Notes: a model not told the origin generated them from the letters alone. A stretch of DNA of 64,000 nt from Saccharomycopsis crataegensis (GCF_037102585.1 NW_027043820.1:124001-188000); one strand, 5' to 3'; counted from the first letter of the stretch, positions 39,888 through 51,553 are shown. Program-made: numbers and translations.

Positions 39888-41186
39888 TCAACCCACCACT
39901 TTACCATCGACATCAATTGGCTTGACCCCATTATGGTTGACGTTACGGAACATTTTGACCCCGTTATCACCATCGACAAAGTTACACCATCTAGCGGTTT
40001 TCCACAAGGCAACCCACATGTTTTCATTGCTGAACATGTAGTGTTTACCCATGGCCTTCTTGATGGCTTCGGTGGCGTCTCTGGCATTGTAGAATGGGAT
40101 TCTGCTACAGTAGTGATGGGCCACGTGGGTCTCGATGATATCGTGGAACAAGTATGGCCCAATGAATGGGAATTCACGGTCGATGGTGGCGGCGGCGCCT
40201 CTGGCGAAATTCCAAACGCTGGCGTCGTAATGTGGCATCATTGGATCGGAGTGTTGCAAGAAAGTGATGAAGACAAGCCAATGGTTGACCCCCAAGTATG
40301 GGAGGAACCAATTGATCAAGACGTTCCAGCCACCGTAGTTGATGTACCAGAAATAAAGCACGACGAGCTGGGTCAAGATCCCAAGATCCGAGAGAATGAT
40401 GTAGTAGTAATCTTTAGCGTCAAAGATCGGGGCAGTAGGGTTGAAATGGTTCACGGCCCAGTGGTTATCCCAACCTTCGTAAGTTTGACCAGTGACGTTG
40501 GTTAAAAGGTACACGATCCAACCCCCCATTTGTTGCTTGATGAGGTCACAAAGACTGGTGATTGGGGAGTCCTCGGTGATTTCCGCTAATGATTTGGCCC
40601 CGTTTCTTTCCAAGAATTGTTCTTTGGTTGGTGGGACAAACACCATGTCTCTGGTCAAATGACCGGTGGCCTTATGATGCTTACTATGGGTGAATTTCCA
40701 AGAGAAAAATGGCACGAGCCAGAACGAGTGAAGCACCCAACCAACGAGATGGTCAAGCCATTCGTAGTCAGAGAATGCACGATGACCACATTCGTGGGCA
40801 AGCACCCAAAGACCAGTACCTTGAAGACCTTGGAAGATGGTATAAGCAGCCCATAACCCACCTCTGATCCATTGGTTGTCGATTAATGGGATATAGTTGT
40901 TGGCGAGGTATCCTGCAGTGACCATGGCGATGATGTCTCTAGCGACGTACGAGAGCCCCTTGATGGCGCTTCTCTGGTAGCAGTGTTTTGGGATTGCCCC
41001 AAGAATGTCCCCGATGGAGTAGTCTGGGGCCTCGAATTCGTTCCCGTAAGTGTCGATGGCCGTCAATTTTTCAGACTTGGAAAGGGTAGCGATGTTGTCG
41101 GTTTGCTTGATGGTGGTGGACCTCATGTTGGAGGAGGCAGCACCCTCATCGTGGTTCTTTGAGCTAGTAACTGTGACTGCAGACAT
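39888..41186 (-). CDS. FAD2: membrane-bound delta-12 (oleate) fatty acid desaturase
   Basis: This 432-aa protein is a di-iron membrane desaturase that would turn oleoyl into linoleoyl chains in the ER. The three histidine boxes are at 131-135 (HECGH), 167-171 (HSKHH) and 354-358 (HVAHH). Hydrophobic segments flank the boxes, for example AAYTIFQGLQGTGLWVLA and GWVLHSFWLVPFFSW. Length and motifs fit fungal Fad2; an omega-3 (Fad3) activity cannot be excluded from sequence alone. S. cerevisiae lacks this gene. The ATG at 41186 (MSAVTVTSSK) was chosen; an in-frame extension upstream is poly-Phe/Ile low complexity. The upstream side faces a 5.7 kb gene desert. A 220-aa open frame on the opposite strand is a shadow. 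Confidence 0.93.
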   Translation of the reverse strand: MSAVTVTSSKNHDEGAASSNMRSTTIKQTDNIATLSKSEKLTAIDTYGNEFEAPDYSIGDILGAIPKHCYQRSAIKGLSYVARDIIAMVTAGYLANNYIPLIDNQWIRGGLWAAYTIFQGLQGTGLWVLAHECGHRAFSDYEWLDHLVGWVLHSFWLVPFFSWKFTHSKHHKATGHLTRDMVFVPPTKEQFLERNGAKSLAEITEDSPITSLCDLIKQQMGGWIVYLLTNVTGQTYEGWDNHWAVNHFNPTAPIFDAKDYYYIILSDLGILTQLVVLYFWYINYGGWNVLINWFLPYLGVNHWLVFITFLQHSDPMMPHYDASVWNFARGAAATIDREFPFIGPYLFHDIIETHVAHHYCSRIPFYNARDATEAIKKAMGKHYMFSNENMWVALWKTARWCNFVDGDNGVKMFRNVNHNGVKPIDVDGKVVG

Positions 41187-41978
41187 TCTATAGGATGTAT
41201 CTTGGGAGGGGGAAAGGGAATACAGATCAACCAGATGATCTGATATAATATACAATATATATATTATATAATATATATATATATATATATTCAAGATATA
41301 GAAGAAAAGAGAATAGAAAAAAAAAAAAGAAAAAAGAGAAAAAAGAAAAAAAAAAAAAAAAATTGAAAAATGGCCCAATTTCCTTGGATCATCACTTTGT
41401 CACTATGGGGGAGGGAGGGAGGTAATCGATAGATACGGTGATTGGAGGATCCTCCCTGTTGTTTTTTCTTACAGAAAACGTTTTGCTGAACAATAGACTC
41501 AGTGGTGTTGATTGTAGGTGGTGTACTACGTACTATACAGATTGAAAAAGTAAAAAAAAAAGAACTGTAAGAACTCCGGGGAGGGGGAGTCATAATGGGT
41601 AATATATAATATATGGTATCTATCTATCTATTATACGGTGATATAATCATAGCAGTACAGTAGGTACATACACACATACATACATAAATACGGGATGGAT
41701 GGCCACAGTGGGTCCACCACCACTTGTTGTTTTGTGTTGTTTGTTGGGTTTCCTTTCAGTTGGGGCGGCGTCGCATTTTTGTTGACCTGTGCACCCGCGG
41801 CGCTGGCTCCCTCTTGCGATAAGCGATTACCTAAGCGTGCGGTCTCTCTCTCTCTTTGACAGTTGTGTGCTGACAGTCGTGTGCTGACTGATTGGTCGTC
41901 GATGATGCTCGATGCCTGGGGTCATAACTGTTATTCAGCTCAGCTCGTACAGTTAGTTAGGAAGTATAATCCCTTGCC

Positions 41979-41987
41979 TATATATAA
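41979..41987 (+). promoter_or_regulatory. TATA element TATATATAA
   Basis: A consensus TATA box facing away from FAD2. It precedes a CAATCAATC-rich, leader-like stretch and suggests a transcript running rightwards into the desert. Confidence 0.3.
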
Positions 41988-42011
41988 CAATCTCACTTTC
42001 TTTTTGCCCAA

Positions 42012-42146
42012 ATGGCTCGGTATTTGACACAAACCTCATTCGGTGGTGAAATAACTCAACTCAATCAATCAAAAGAACGAACGAACGAACGAGTATCATC
42101 AGAACTGAACTCCCTCCGAATAGTAAGCCTGTTTTATGACACTTGA
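42012..42146 (+). CDS. candidate small ORF (44 aa), doubtful
   Basis: This frame encodes MARYLTQTSFGGEITQLNQS and then a Glu/Arg/Ser-rich stretch ending LFYDT. The composition is protein-like and not low-complexity. However, the ATG lies only 25 bp after the TATA element, closer than yeast transcription starts usually allow, and no relative is recognised. Confidence 0.15.
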   Translation: MARYLTQTSFGGEITQLNQSKERTNERVSSELNSLRIVSLFYDT

Positions 42147-42447
42147 GTGGTGGGAGTGGGGAGGACACGTAAAAAAAAAAAAATTACTCTCCCAGGAAAT
42201 ACCAAACGCCAATCATAAATGAGTGGACCCTTAAAAGTTTAGGACAAGTCACTTTTCCTTTTCCTTTTCCATTTGCCTTTTTTTTTTTTTTTTGTCTCCT
42301 TAGCTGTTCATCTTATTACAACTTTGATTATCATGTATCCATAATGATATGAAGAAATGCATCTTTCAACTCCCGTTTCCGTTCAAATGGTTCTGTATTG
42401 GACGCTTAACACTGTAGTATGTAATTTATATAATCAATACCGGCATA

Positions 42448-42450
<3 letters not shown>

Positions 42451-42498
<48 letters not shown>
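42451..42498. repeat. (AG)n microsatellite
   Basis: 24 uninterrupted AG units, about 35 bp left of dispersed repeat copy A. Confidence 0.9.
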
Positions 42499-42499
<1 letters not shown>

Positions 42500-42531
42500 A
42501 ATCTTTAGTATTGCTTTTCCTTTTAAATAAA

Positions 42532-42731
42532 AGAAAAGACTGGACTGTGTGCTCTGTGTTCCATCTATAGGCATCTATGGATGTTTTGGATGGAAAGAAT
42601 GGTCCAGGGGTTGGATAATAATGTTGTCACTTCTTTTTTTGTTTTTTGAATGACAATATTTGGTGGGATCTTTACTTAATAGTGTTCGTTTGTTTGTTTT
42701 TTTTAGATATCTACTTTATGAAGAAGTCAAT
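42532..42731 (+). repeat. dispersed repeat, copy A
   Basis: About 200 bp starting AGAAAAGACTGGACT and ending ATGAAGAAGTCAAT. It shares long matching blocks with copy B (43987-44170), including CCAGGGGTTGGATAAT and TGACAATATTTGGTGGGATC, and its first part matches the inverted copy C (49457-49530). No coding potential is seen. It could be a fragment of a mobile element or an old duplication. Confidence 0.8.
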
Positions 42732-43029
42732 AACGGATCAGGAATTCTTGAAGATATGTTGGAAATGGTGTGGTGATGATCTATCTATTTCTTATTGTTC
42801 ATGTTAGGAATTCTCGCTTTGTTACAACATTCGGAGGCCATTTCTTCTACAGTTCTTAATAGGGATACCATATCCACAAAGATTTTTTTTTTTCTTTTTC
42901 GTCTTTCTGTAATTATACTTCTCTTCTATTTCTTATGGTATTTCCCCCTTTTTCTGGTGTTGTCGATTTAAATCATTCGATGTGCTCAAATGTCTATTTA
43001 TGCAAAAGCAAGCGCATATCATGCGAGCT

Positions 43030-43094
43030 AAAATAAAAATAAAAATAAAAATAAAAATAAAAATAAAAATAAAAATAAAAATAAAAATAAAAAC
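43030..43094. repeat. (AAAAAT)n microsatellite
   Basis: About eleven near-identical hexamer units. An open frame across it is an artefact of the repeat. Confidence 0.85.
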
Positions 43095-43269
43095 CGGGTC
43101 TTTTCATGGCATGGCATGTTTCGCTCCCTCCCGATTTTTTTTCCTTCAAAGTTCGATATATTAATAAATATATAATTATATATATCTATGTAAAATCTTA
43201 TAAGCTAATGCTCATTATATATGTTAGGGAAAACCATATCATATGGTGAAAAACCCTTTAGTGATAATT

Positions 43270-43900
43270 ATTAGTATTTAAATAAAATGTTTTTTTGTTA
43301 TTGTTTTTGTTAATTTTTTTTTTCTTTTTTGTTTTGATCGACTATTCAGCTCCCAGTAGTAATGATATAAATCAAGTTATTAATTGATGTGTTCCAATCA
43401 ATTTGGTTATGATATCTTAGGCGTGAGAGTTTGCGTTGATAGCATAGATAGCGGTCGATCTTTTTAATTGTTGATTCTGAATGATTGGGAGCGATTAAGT
43501 TAATCCATGCCAATGGAATTGGGATTTTCAATCTTGACTATAACTCGGTTGATAATGGGCATTGAATTAGGAAATGGGTCATTTTGATCTTGACTTGGAG
43601 TTCTGGTGATTCATGTTGTTGGTCTTGAGAGACGGTTTCGAGCCCGCAATAGTGACATTTTCTATGTTGGTAAAAAAGTTGTTCAGCACCTAAGTGGAAT
43701 GAATATGTGTATGTTTTCAAAGTATCCAGGGCTATTATGTTGGTATTTGTTGATTCTCTTCCAGAAAGAGTTTTGTTTCACCCAAGTTGGCACACACAAT
43801 TACTCAATCCTGAAAGTTGAAAATGAGTTTTCTAAGGATTCTCAGCTTAACAACATAAAGAGTGTGGCCTAAGAATTCTACTTTGTGTGTAAAAATATTA
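43270..43900 (-). mobile_element. possible 5'-truncated LINE remnant
   Basis: On the minus strand, frames resemble the C terminus of a LINE polyprotein. A segment TLKTYTYSFHLGAEQLFYQ leads to KCHYCG and, about 20 residues on, to THFLIQCP. That makes a C-x2-C...H...C pattern like the zinc-binding domain after LINE reverse transcriptases. Further upstream, in another frame, PTWVKQNSFWKRINKY precedes it, and downstream IPLAWINLIAP and a basic stretch follow. The 3' side (about 43270-43345) becomes A-rich on the element strand, as a LINE tail would. At least one frameshift and a few stops are present. Zorro-like L1 elements known from Candida are the nearest idea. The call is by motif only. Confidence 0.35.
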
Positions 43901-43986
43901 TTTACATATCATATACTGAAACAGGCCTGACTAGAGAGAAATCTTCAGTACAAATTGGGTCATTAGCAAAAAACACACACACACTC

Positions 43987-44170
43987 AGAAAAGACTGGAC
44001 TATTTTCTATGTTCTGAATGTATCAAGTTAGAAAGAAATAGACCAGGGGTTGGATAATTTTGTCACTTCTTTTTTTTTTGAATGACAATATTTGGTGGGA
44101 TCTTTTCTTAATAGTGTTTGTTTGTTTGTTTGTTTGTTTTTTTAGATATCTACTTTATGAAGAAGTCAAT
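43987..44170 (+). repeat. dispersed repeat, copy B
   Basis: About 184 bp, direct repeat of copy A at a distance of 1.46 kb. The best-conserved part runs from CCAGGGGTTGGATAAT to ATGAAGAAGTCAAT; a TTTG tract inside differs in length. The LINE-like remnant lies between copies A and B. Confidence 0.8.
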
Positions 44171-44254
44171 GATACCACAAGATAGTTAGGTACTACTTCT
44201 GGTTGAAAAGTTCTTACCATTGCCATATAATTGCAAGTTAGGCGATAAATGGGG

Positions 44255-44400
44255 GTCTAATGGACTGAGAACTCTTGGAGATGTAAGGAAAATGCTACAG
44301 TTGAAACGTCTAATGGAGTGAGAACTCTTGGAGATATATGTATGGAAAATTAATTCGTTGAAATTCAAATACATGGTTGAAACGTCTAATGAGAGATGTC
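44255..44400. repeat. imperfect tandem repeat
   Basis: Two units share GTCTAATGGA, then TGAGAACTCTTGGAGAT, and a third partial unit repeats TTGAAACGTCTAATG. Nothing coding is recognised. Confidence 0.6.
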
Positions 44401-44516
44401 TGGTCATGGTCACTGACTCTGTAAGCTCTCTCTTGTTCTGTCTAAAATTCAGGCTACGGTCCCTAAAAAAGAAAATCTGTAATGATGTATCAACCCTCAA
44501 ATGGTTTACACACTAT

Positions 44517-44518
<2 letters not shown>

Positions 44519-44555
<37 letters not shown>
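44519..44555. repeat. (TA)n microsatellite
   Basis: About 18 TA units. Confidence 0.85.
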
Positions 44556-44556
<1 letters not shown>

Positions 44557-44879
44557 ACTCAACCGCTCTTTTTTGGACCACCATAGGACATTATATTAGT
44601 CTGCCCGATGAAGAGGAGTTCTCGTTGATTTAAGATACCATATGAGATTTATTTCTGTACATAATCAGGGCTCTTCTATAATATCTAAACATAATCTAAA
44701 CATAGAGAGATCTCAATGATTCTAAATCTATCTCGTTGAGGACAGAAAAAAAAAAAGTATACTCTATCAGCATAGAATTGACCTCCCCCAAAATGGTAAG
44801 GATATGATATTAACCTCGAACTACAATCAATAATGAATCTACAGAATCGCCCAAAAAAAAAACAGCCTTGACAAGCGAT

Positions 44880-45430
44880 GATGATATTAATAATAATACC
44901 TCAATTCCACTAATATACGAAATACAGTTCATTGACAAAAAATAAGGTTGGATAATCTGGATAGCATTTTGAGATTCTAAAGCTTTGAAATTTTTTTTTT
45001 CGATTGGAGGACAAATCTATCCAATTGATTTAAGTTTGTCAAGTTATTTGGCCCCCTCGATTTTTTCAATCCTACACAGTCAGTCTCATCGACAAATCGT
45101 ACAATTGTACAACTTGACCAAACTTTTCAAGTTCCTTCAATATTTTTTTTTTTAATACGATTTTCAGAGAGGTCCAATTGTGTCAAATTTACCAATTTCT
45201 CAAGCCCCTCAATTTTGAGAATCTCATTTTCAACAAGCTTTAACCACTTCAAGTTGGTCAAACTTTCCAAGTTTTTTATATATTGAACCATTATCATTGA
45301 AGCTGGGAATAATAAATACCGCATGGAAGAATCATCGCATGTGAACGTCTTGTGAATCCAGTAAGACGGTAAAAGTGGACGAACAGAACATTGATTATAT
45401 TTCCTTTCCTTGGCAATAAAGGCTCTCAAG
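44880..45430 (-). pseudogene. decayed leucine-rich-repeat gene
   Basis: The minus-strand frame 45429-45127 ends with clear Sds22-type leucine-rich repeats: IKNLESLTNLKWLKLVENE, then ILKIEGLEKLVNLTQLDLSE, then NRI. After a frameshift, further repeat-like pieces follow in other frames: LEKFGQVVQLYDLSM, RIEKIEG, and LTNLNQLDRFVLQS, then LKMLSRLSNLIF. The order and spacing (about 22 residues per unit) support one LRR protein gene that has decayed through several frameshifts and stops. The 5' part (before the first repeat) is not recognisable, and no intact copy is in the window. Confidence 0.6.
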
Positions 45431-45520
45431 GTTGAGAATTATCACGAAGACCTCCCATATAATTATAAATAATATAATATAATCATTATTGTGATAGCAG
45501 GCGCCTAAAACTTTACTAAT

Positions 45521-45684
<164 letters not shown>

Positions 45685-46924
45685 GGTTTTAAGGAAATCT
45701 CCAGATCTTTTCGTTCTCTCTAATGTTTATTACTGAATCTATTACGATTATGCTATATTTTTTTTTTTCTACTTCACTTTCCCCTTCATTAGTCCAATGG
45801 TCTCGTCATTATCATGTCTGATATTACATTTGACTCTCCCTCTATTAGAGAATCATCTTCTCGTGCTGATTGTATCTATCTATCTTTCCCTCTCTCCCTC
45901 CATGGTAATCATTGAGTGTATGGATATTGTAAAAGTTAATGTAAATAAATAAGGTATAGCTGTATATGGAGAGAAAACAACCATCCATCATCACAAACTG
46001 TATCAACATAATTGTGGTTGAGAAATCAGCCTCACATATAATAATAACATCGATGGATGGATGGATGGATATATGTTGTGTTTCATCTCTCCAAAAAAAA
46101 AACCGTACCATATTCAAAAACTATTATATTTATATATATATATATATAAATATATTTTTTTTATAAAGAGCCAATTATATATATAGAAAAACTTAATGTA
46201 ATAAAATCCCTTTCCCCAAAATTAAAAAGTAAAAAAAAAAAATGAAACAAAAAAAAATGATGAAAAAGAAAAAAAAAGAAGGTGTTTGTTTGAAAAAAAT
46301 AAATAAATAATAAAATAATAATAATAATAAAAAAATAAAGAGTATACAAAAAAGACTGGGACACTTCTTACTTCTTTCAGTCAGTCTGCTGGGAATAGGA
46401 TAAAGGGATTTTGAATATATCACTGCAATTGCAACGGGTTGAAGCAGTATCATAATATAATTATCATAGTATAGTCATCATAATATAATTATCACAATAT
46501 AATTATAATAATCATTATAATATAATTATAATAATCAATAAAAGAAAGATATGATCAAAAAAAAAAACTTAGGGATCATCTATCTCAACAAAACAACAAG
46601 TCTCAACAAAATAGGAGCCGTGGAAGTATGATGGGACGATAACATGATCTCAAATAGTAACAACCAATAATTAAAGTATCAAAGGCAAAAAACAATACCT
46701 AAGGCACTTTCAATGATACGTAACCTAACCCGAAGCACAAAACAAATGAAACATTCGTGTAAGACCCAATAATAATGATAATAATCCATAAAGCAAATTG
46801 TCTTCAAAAATAAAAAACAAAAAAGGAAAAAAACAAATACAAAAACAAAAAAAAACAAAAAAGGAAGAGGAAAAAGGGGAAAATAAAACAAGGTATAAGC
46901 ATGGGGTAAAAGTCATCTGCGGTG

Positions 46925-47049
46925 TCAATTACCATGCATGATATCTTCCTCTTTAAATATGTCATCACAGGATTCTTCCAATTTGATTCCTTGAGTCCCA
47001 GAGTTTAAGCATTTCATTATCGCTAATAATCTTTGCGAGTTGGTGCCTC

Positions 47050-47093
<44 letters not shown>

Positions 47094-47821
47094 TTATTAA
47101 TGCGAGCAGTTGGTTTAGTGATTTTCCCTTGATTGATTGTTCTGGAAACATTTCTCTTGATACCACCATCGTTCATGACTTTGGGAATGATGATAGATAA
47201 ATCCAACAGTTCCAAATTAAGTTTGCCTTGTCTAAAAGTTTTCTTATCGATGATAAATTTGTCAATACTATAACAATCTTCACATTGAAAGTTGACAATT
47301 TTGGAGATGGAATCTGCGGCGGAGTACACAAACAATTGATAGTTCTTCATGTTTGACGAGACTTTGGAGTTGCCATTATTGATTAATTTGACTTTATAAT
47401 CTTGGAAGGTGAAGCCAAGCATGTTGTAAAGCTCGGAGACGGAACAAGATGATGATTCAACTTTGTTAGAAGAGTGGCTAGAAATCAATTTGTGGAATTT
47501 GGTGGCGGTTTCCAAAAGTGAACAGTTCATGGTTTTGGATATTTTAAGTTGGAAGCTCCCAGGAGAGTTAATGACGTTGAACTTGGCGATGGGGGCGAAC
47601 CTGTTGATGTTGGACATGATGTATTGTAGTTTTGCTTCTCTGGACAATTGTTGGTGTTGCTGGTGTTGCTGCTGGTTATCATTGGAACAATCGGATGAGC
47701 CACCATCATGAATGATGGGTTCGATGGTGGTGGCACCACCACCGGCAGACCAAGTGTCGAAAAATTCTGAGTGCGGCTCGTCATTGATTCTGTCGCTATT
47801 AGGCAAAAGAACAGAAACCAT
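46925..47821 (-). CDS. protein of unknown function (298 aa)
   Basis: This intact 298-aa frame is not recognised. It begins MVSVLLPNSDRINDEPHSEF. A Gln/His-rich stretch (about 50-60) is followed by a compact-looking central region (about 63-220) that contains NINRFAPIAKFNVINSPG, CSVSELYNMLGFTFQDYKVK and NFQCEDCYSIDKFIIDKK. The latter has a CxxC pair. A run of about 14 Asn (about 246-259, from an ATT microsatellite at 47050-47093) and an acidic C terminus (ESCDDIFKEEDIMHGN) complete it. The central region is not low-complexity, so a real gene is likely. Its promoter carries two CACGTG boxes and a GGCGGC array. Function cannot be given. Confidence 0.7.
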
Positions 47822-48334
47822 AATGGCGATGATTTAAGAAAAAAAAATGAATCAAGTTTGATTAGGATCTAAGCAAACTCTTTAAATATATAGTAAGATG
47901 ATAATGATGATGATGATGAATAATAAAGATGATATTATTATTATTCTTCTTCTTCTTCGTCGTCGTAGTCTATATGTTGATAGGAAATGAATAACCTAGT
48001 AAGAATATCTGGCGGAATACATTAATGAAAAAGGGGTTATTGTGGTATTAAATATGTGGTTAGTTAGATGGCGGTTGTTGTTGCTATAGGTTCTATTGTT
48101 TCTTTAAGGTAATGAAATAATAGAGGCAAGTTTTATGATGATGGTTTGATTTGTATTGTATTGTACTGTATTGGTGGTTTTTTGTAATTAGTGGGCGGTA
48201 GTGTGATTAGATTAGATGATTTGCGGCGGGACGGGATTTTTATATATAAATGACAAACGGGAAAAAAGATGAAGTAATCTTCCTCGACTGGGGCAAACAA
48301 GAGGGAAAAAAAAAAGATTTGTAATCTTTTGCTG

Positions 48335-48420
48335 GGCGGCGGCGGCGGCGGCCAGGGCACATATTTTTTCTTCTTTTTCTTTTCTTTCTTTGTTGTCACG
48401 TGCTGATTACTTTCCACGTG
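48335..48420 (-). promoter_or_regulatory. GGCGGC array and twin CACGTG boxes upstream of the 298-aa gene
   Basis: Five GGC units (about 48336-48352) stand out in AT-rich DNA. Two E-boxes CACGTG at 48397-48402 and 48415-48420 are spaced by 18 bp and lie about 0.6 kb upstream of the start. Cbf1 or Pho4-like bHLH factors bind this word. Confidence 0.4.
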
Positions 48421-48450
48421 GAAGTTGGTGGCGTTAACAGCATTGTTGTT

Positions 48451-48481
<31 letters not shown>

Positions 48482-48689
48482 CGTTATACTACCGTTATTA
48501 TATCACATTTGTTGTGTTTATGTTATCATTATCATGTCAGCCCACTCTTCTTTTTGGTGTTGTACAGTGGCACCTCTGACTCTGTAGTCTGTCTGTAGTC
48601 TGCTCCACATACGTACATACATCACCCACCCACCATCGTATGAGTAATAGCCCCTCTACTGACACAAAACGTCATCATCGCCACCACCA

Positions 48690-48855
<166 letters not shown>

Positions 48856-49378
48856 TCAACAATCATCGCTTACTAAGTAGAAGTGTCATCATATCATACC
48901 ATACATTCAAAACACCATCATTTCATAAGTGTGACCCAGCTGGTCCAATTTTGTGGGTCTTCCCGTAGAGTCATCATCTTTGTCCTCGATCATAGGTCAT
49001 CCATTCTCTTTAGTTTCCTGTTCCACAATCATTATTAATAATAGCCATCTCGAAGATTCCATGTCATGCATAGTAGCTCCACATGTATTCTATTCTATTG
49101 TCTTCTTCTTCTTCTTCTTCTTCTACCAACCACACGCTCATAGCAGGTTTTATCTATGATATATCATCATATATACTGACCATTGCAAAAACATTCGGTA
49201 AATAGGAAAACCACCTTTTTATTGTTTTTAAGAGATACTTATATTATATGCTACGCATTTTACGACCTCATCCATCCATCCAAAGCTCTCAAGACCAATC
49301 AGCTCAACTTTCAACGGCAACCTGATTGATTGAATTTTATCATAACCTCGAGCGGTGTAAAAGAAAGAAAGGAAGAAA

Positions 49379-49409
<31 letters not shown>

Positions 49410-49456
49410 AAATAAAATATCAAGGAAGAGAGCCAACCAAATTTCATCTCGCGATG

Positions 49457-49530
49457 AAATTATCCAACCCCTGGACTTTTTCTTTCCATCTTGTTATAGA
49501 TGGAACACAGAATATAAGTTAGTCTTTTCT
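49457..49530 (-). repeat. dispersed repeat, copy C (inverted, partial)
   Basis: The reverse complement reads AGAAAAGACT, then CTGTGTTCCATCTATA, then ATGGAAAGAAAAAGTCCAGG and GGTTGGATAAT, matching the first part of copies A and B. It is inverted relative to them and 5-7 kb away. Confidence 0.75.
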
Positions 49531-50281
49531 TGCTTGCTTGATAAAAAAAAAAAAAAAAGACAATTGACACCAAGGGGTTTCCCCCTGATTGTACCCACTT
49601 ATCATTAATATAGAGGATAAGACGTGAAATGTTGATTTAATCACCAAAAGGTACCATAAGAAAACCAAAACACGGTCGCAATAGGAAAACTAATACCAAA
49701 AGGGAATGTCAAGCATTGTTCACGCCTCCAAATGTTATATTATATTAATATATATATATATATATACTACTGTGTAATGCGCCATCTACATAGACGACAT
49801 CTTAATCTTCTCACAAACAGAGACAGAGCATTAACGCCAAACATATCGACCTGGTTATCAATATTAAGATCAAGGTGGACTTACCAAGTTGTCTATCTGT
49901 TTATTTCTTGCAAACTCTCTCCCTTTTTGGTTTCCGGGTTACCTACACACGTGAAATGGTGTAAGGGTGTTATGTAAGGATGTAAGGCGATCCCAACAGT
50001 TGGTTTTGGGTCCTTGCTGCAACTGCACCCTGATAAGGCCTTTTGAATTTAAGATGGGAATTTTCCTCTTGAAAATGGAATGGAATGGTGGGGGAAGGTG
50101 GTTACCGAATGAACCGTGTTTTTGTAGTTTTCCTTTCTTTCAAATTCACCACCCACTTTTTCTTTAGGACAGATTGGTCTTCATGTGGTGGTGGTGATAC
50201 TCGTGGTATTATTGTTGAAGGAAGGAAGGAAGGAAGGGAAGTAAGTTGACATTGGTCAATATTATGGACTATATTGTATTA

Positions 50282-50331
50282 TTTCCAATTAACTCTATAT
50301 ATATTATAATATATATGGAGTTGATTGGAAA
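50282..50331. repeat. 50-bp near-perfect palindrome
   Basis: The arms start TTTCCAATTAACTC and end with the complementary GAGTTGATTGGAAA. All 25 base pairs match except two T-G positions. There is no loop at the centre (50306/50307). Confidence 0.9.
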
Positions 50332-50881
50332 CCTCCCCATCCAAGATCAGTAAGTAACGCATGCACCAAAGGTATAAGGGAAAAAATAAATGCCTTTTAG
50401 AATAAAGAAGACCTCTGTAAACTTTAATGGACAATCAATATCTTTTGGGAAATGAATTCAGAATATCCAAGAAGAAGAAAGAAGAAAGAAGAAAGAAGAA
50501 AGAAAAAGAAAAAGAAAAACCATATTGAAAATCGTCAGTTAGATGTCTATAGAGAAATTAGAAAAAAAAAAAAAAGACCAAATATTCCCAATGTTGACTT
50601 CCACAAGACACAGTTTACTACTATATGGTGTGTGCTTCCATTATAACCTGTAGATCCATCTATTCTTTTATTTATTTTGGGAGGCGATAATAATAGTTAT
50701 GATAGATAATAATAGTGATGATAGATAATAATAATAATATTAATCGTAATAGCGTGTAGTAACATATTATCCATGGAAATGAAGCAGAATACCATAACAT
50801 ACCATATTTATTTTCGAAATCAAACACAAACAGAAATTAAATTTACCAGAACGTTCTTTTAAAAAGGAGAGGGGGGCAAAA

Positions 50882-51075
<194 letters not shown>

Positions 51076-51553
51076 AACCAAAAGATCACAATAATAAAAC
51101 AGAATACTATAGCATAGATAAAACCATGATAATTACGTGGCTGTACACGCTATAATATGAGAATGAAGAAGAAGAAGAAGAAGAAAAAGAAGAAGAAGAC
51201 CAAAAAATAGTAAAACAAGTAATTAGAAAATAAATTGAGGTCGTTGGGTAAATTAAAATTAAAATTAAAATAAAGATTAAAGCAGAGAAGAAAATGAAGA
51301 AGAAGAAAAAGAAAAAGAAGAAGAAAAAGAAGAAGAAAAAGAAGAAGAAAAAGAAGAAAAAGTTTAGCAAAATAAAAATGTAAAGCCATATACCGAACAA
51401 TGTTTCTGATTGAAATGTCTTTTTAATTCTCTTTTTGATATGAAATGCCACTACTAACATGAATTGGAATCAACCCATATTCATCTAAAATGCATTAAGG
51501 AAACTGAAATATATATATATATATATATATCTCATGGGTAGTAAGTGGGTTTA

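Noticed and set aside
39843-40505. 220-aa open frame antisense to FAD2
   Set aside because: It lies wholly over the FAD2 coding strand, whose three histidine boxes prove the other frame; it is a codon-bias shadow.
43631-43650. B-box-like GGTTTCGAGCCC
   Set aside because: No A-box or cloverleaf can be drawn around it, and it lies inside the LINE-like coding remnant.
44186-44500. 104-aa minus-strand frame
   Set aside because: It runs across an imperfect tandem repeat, which explains its internal similarity; no family signature.
50391-50402. U5-loop-like GCCTTTTA
   Set aside because: The flanking stem and the Sm site of U5 are absent.
51107-51460. 117-aa poly-Phe frame next to PDE1
   Set aside because: It comes from AAG/AAAAG-rich repeats; no non-repetitive coding part is present.
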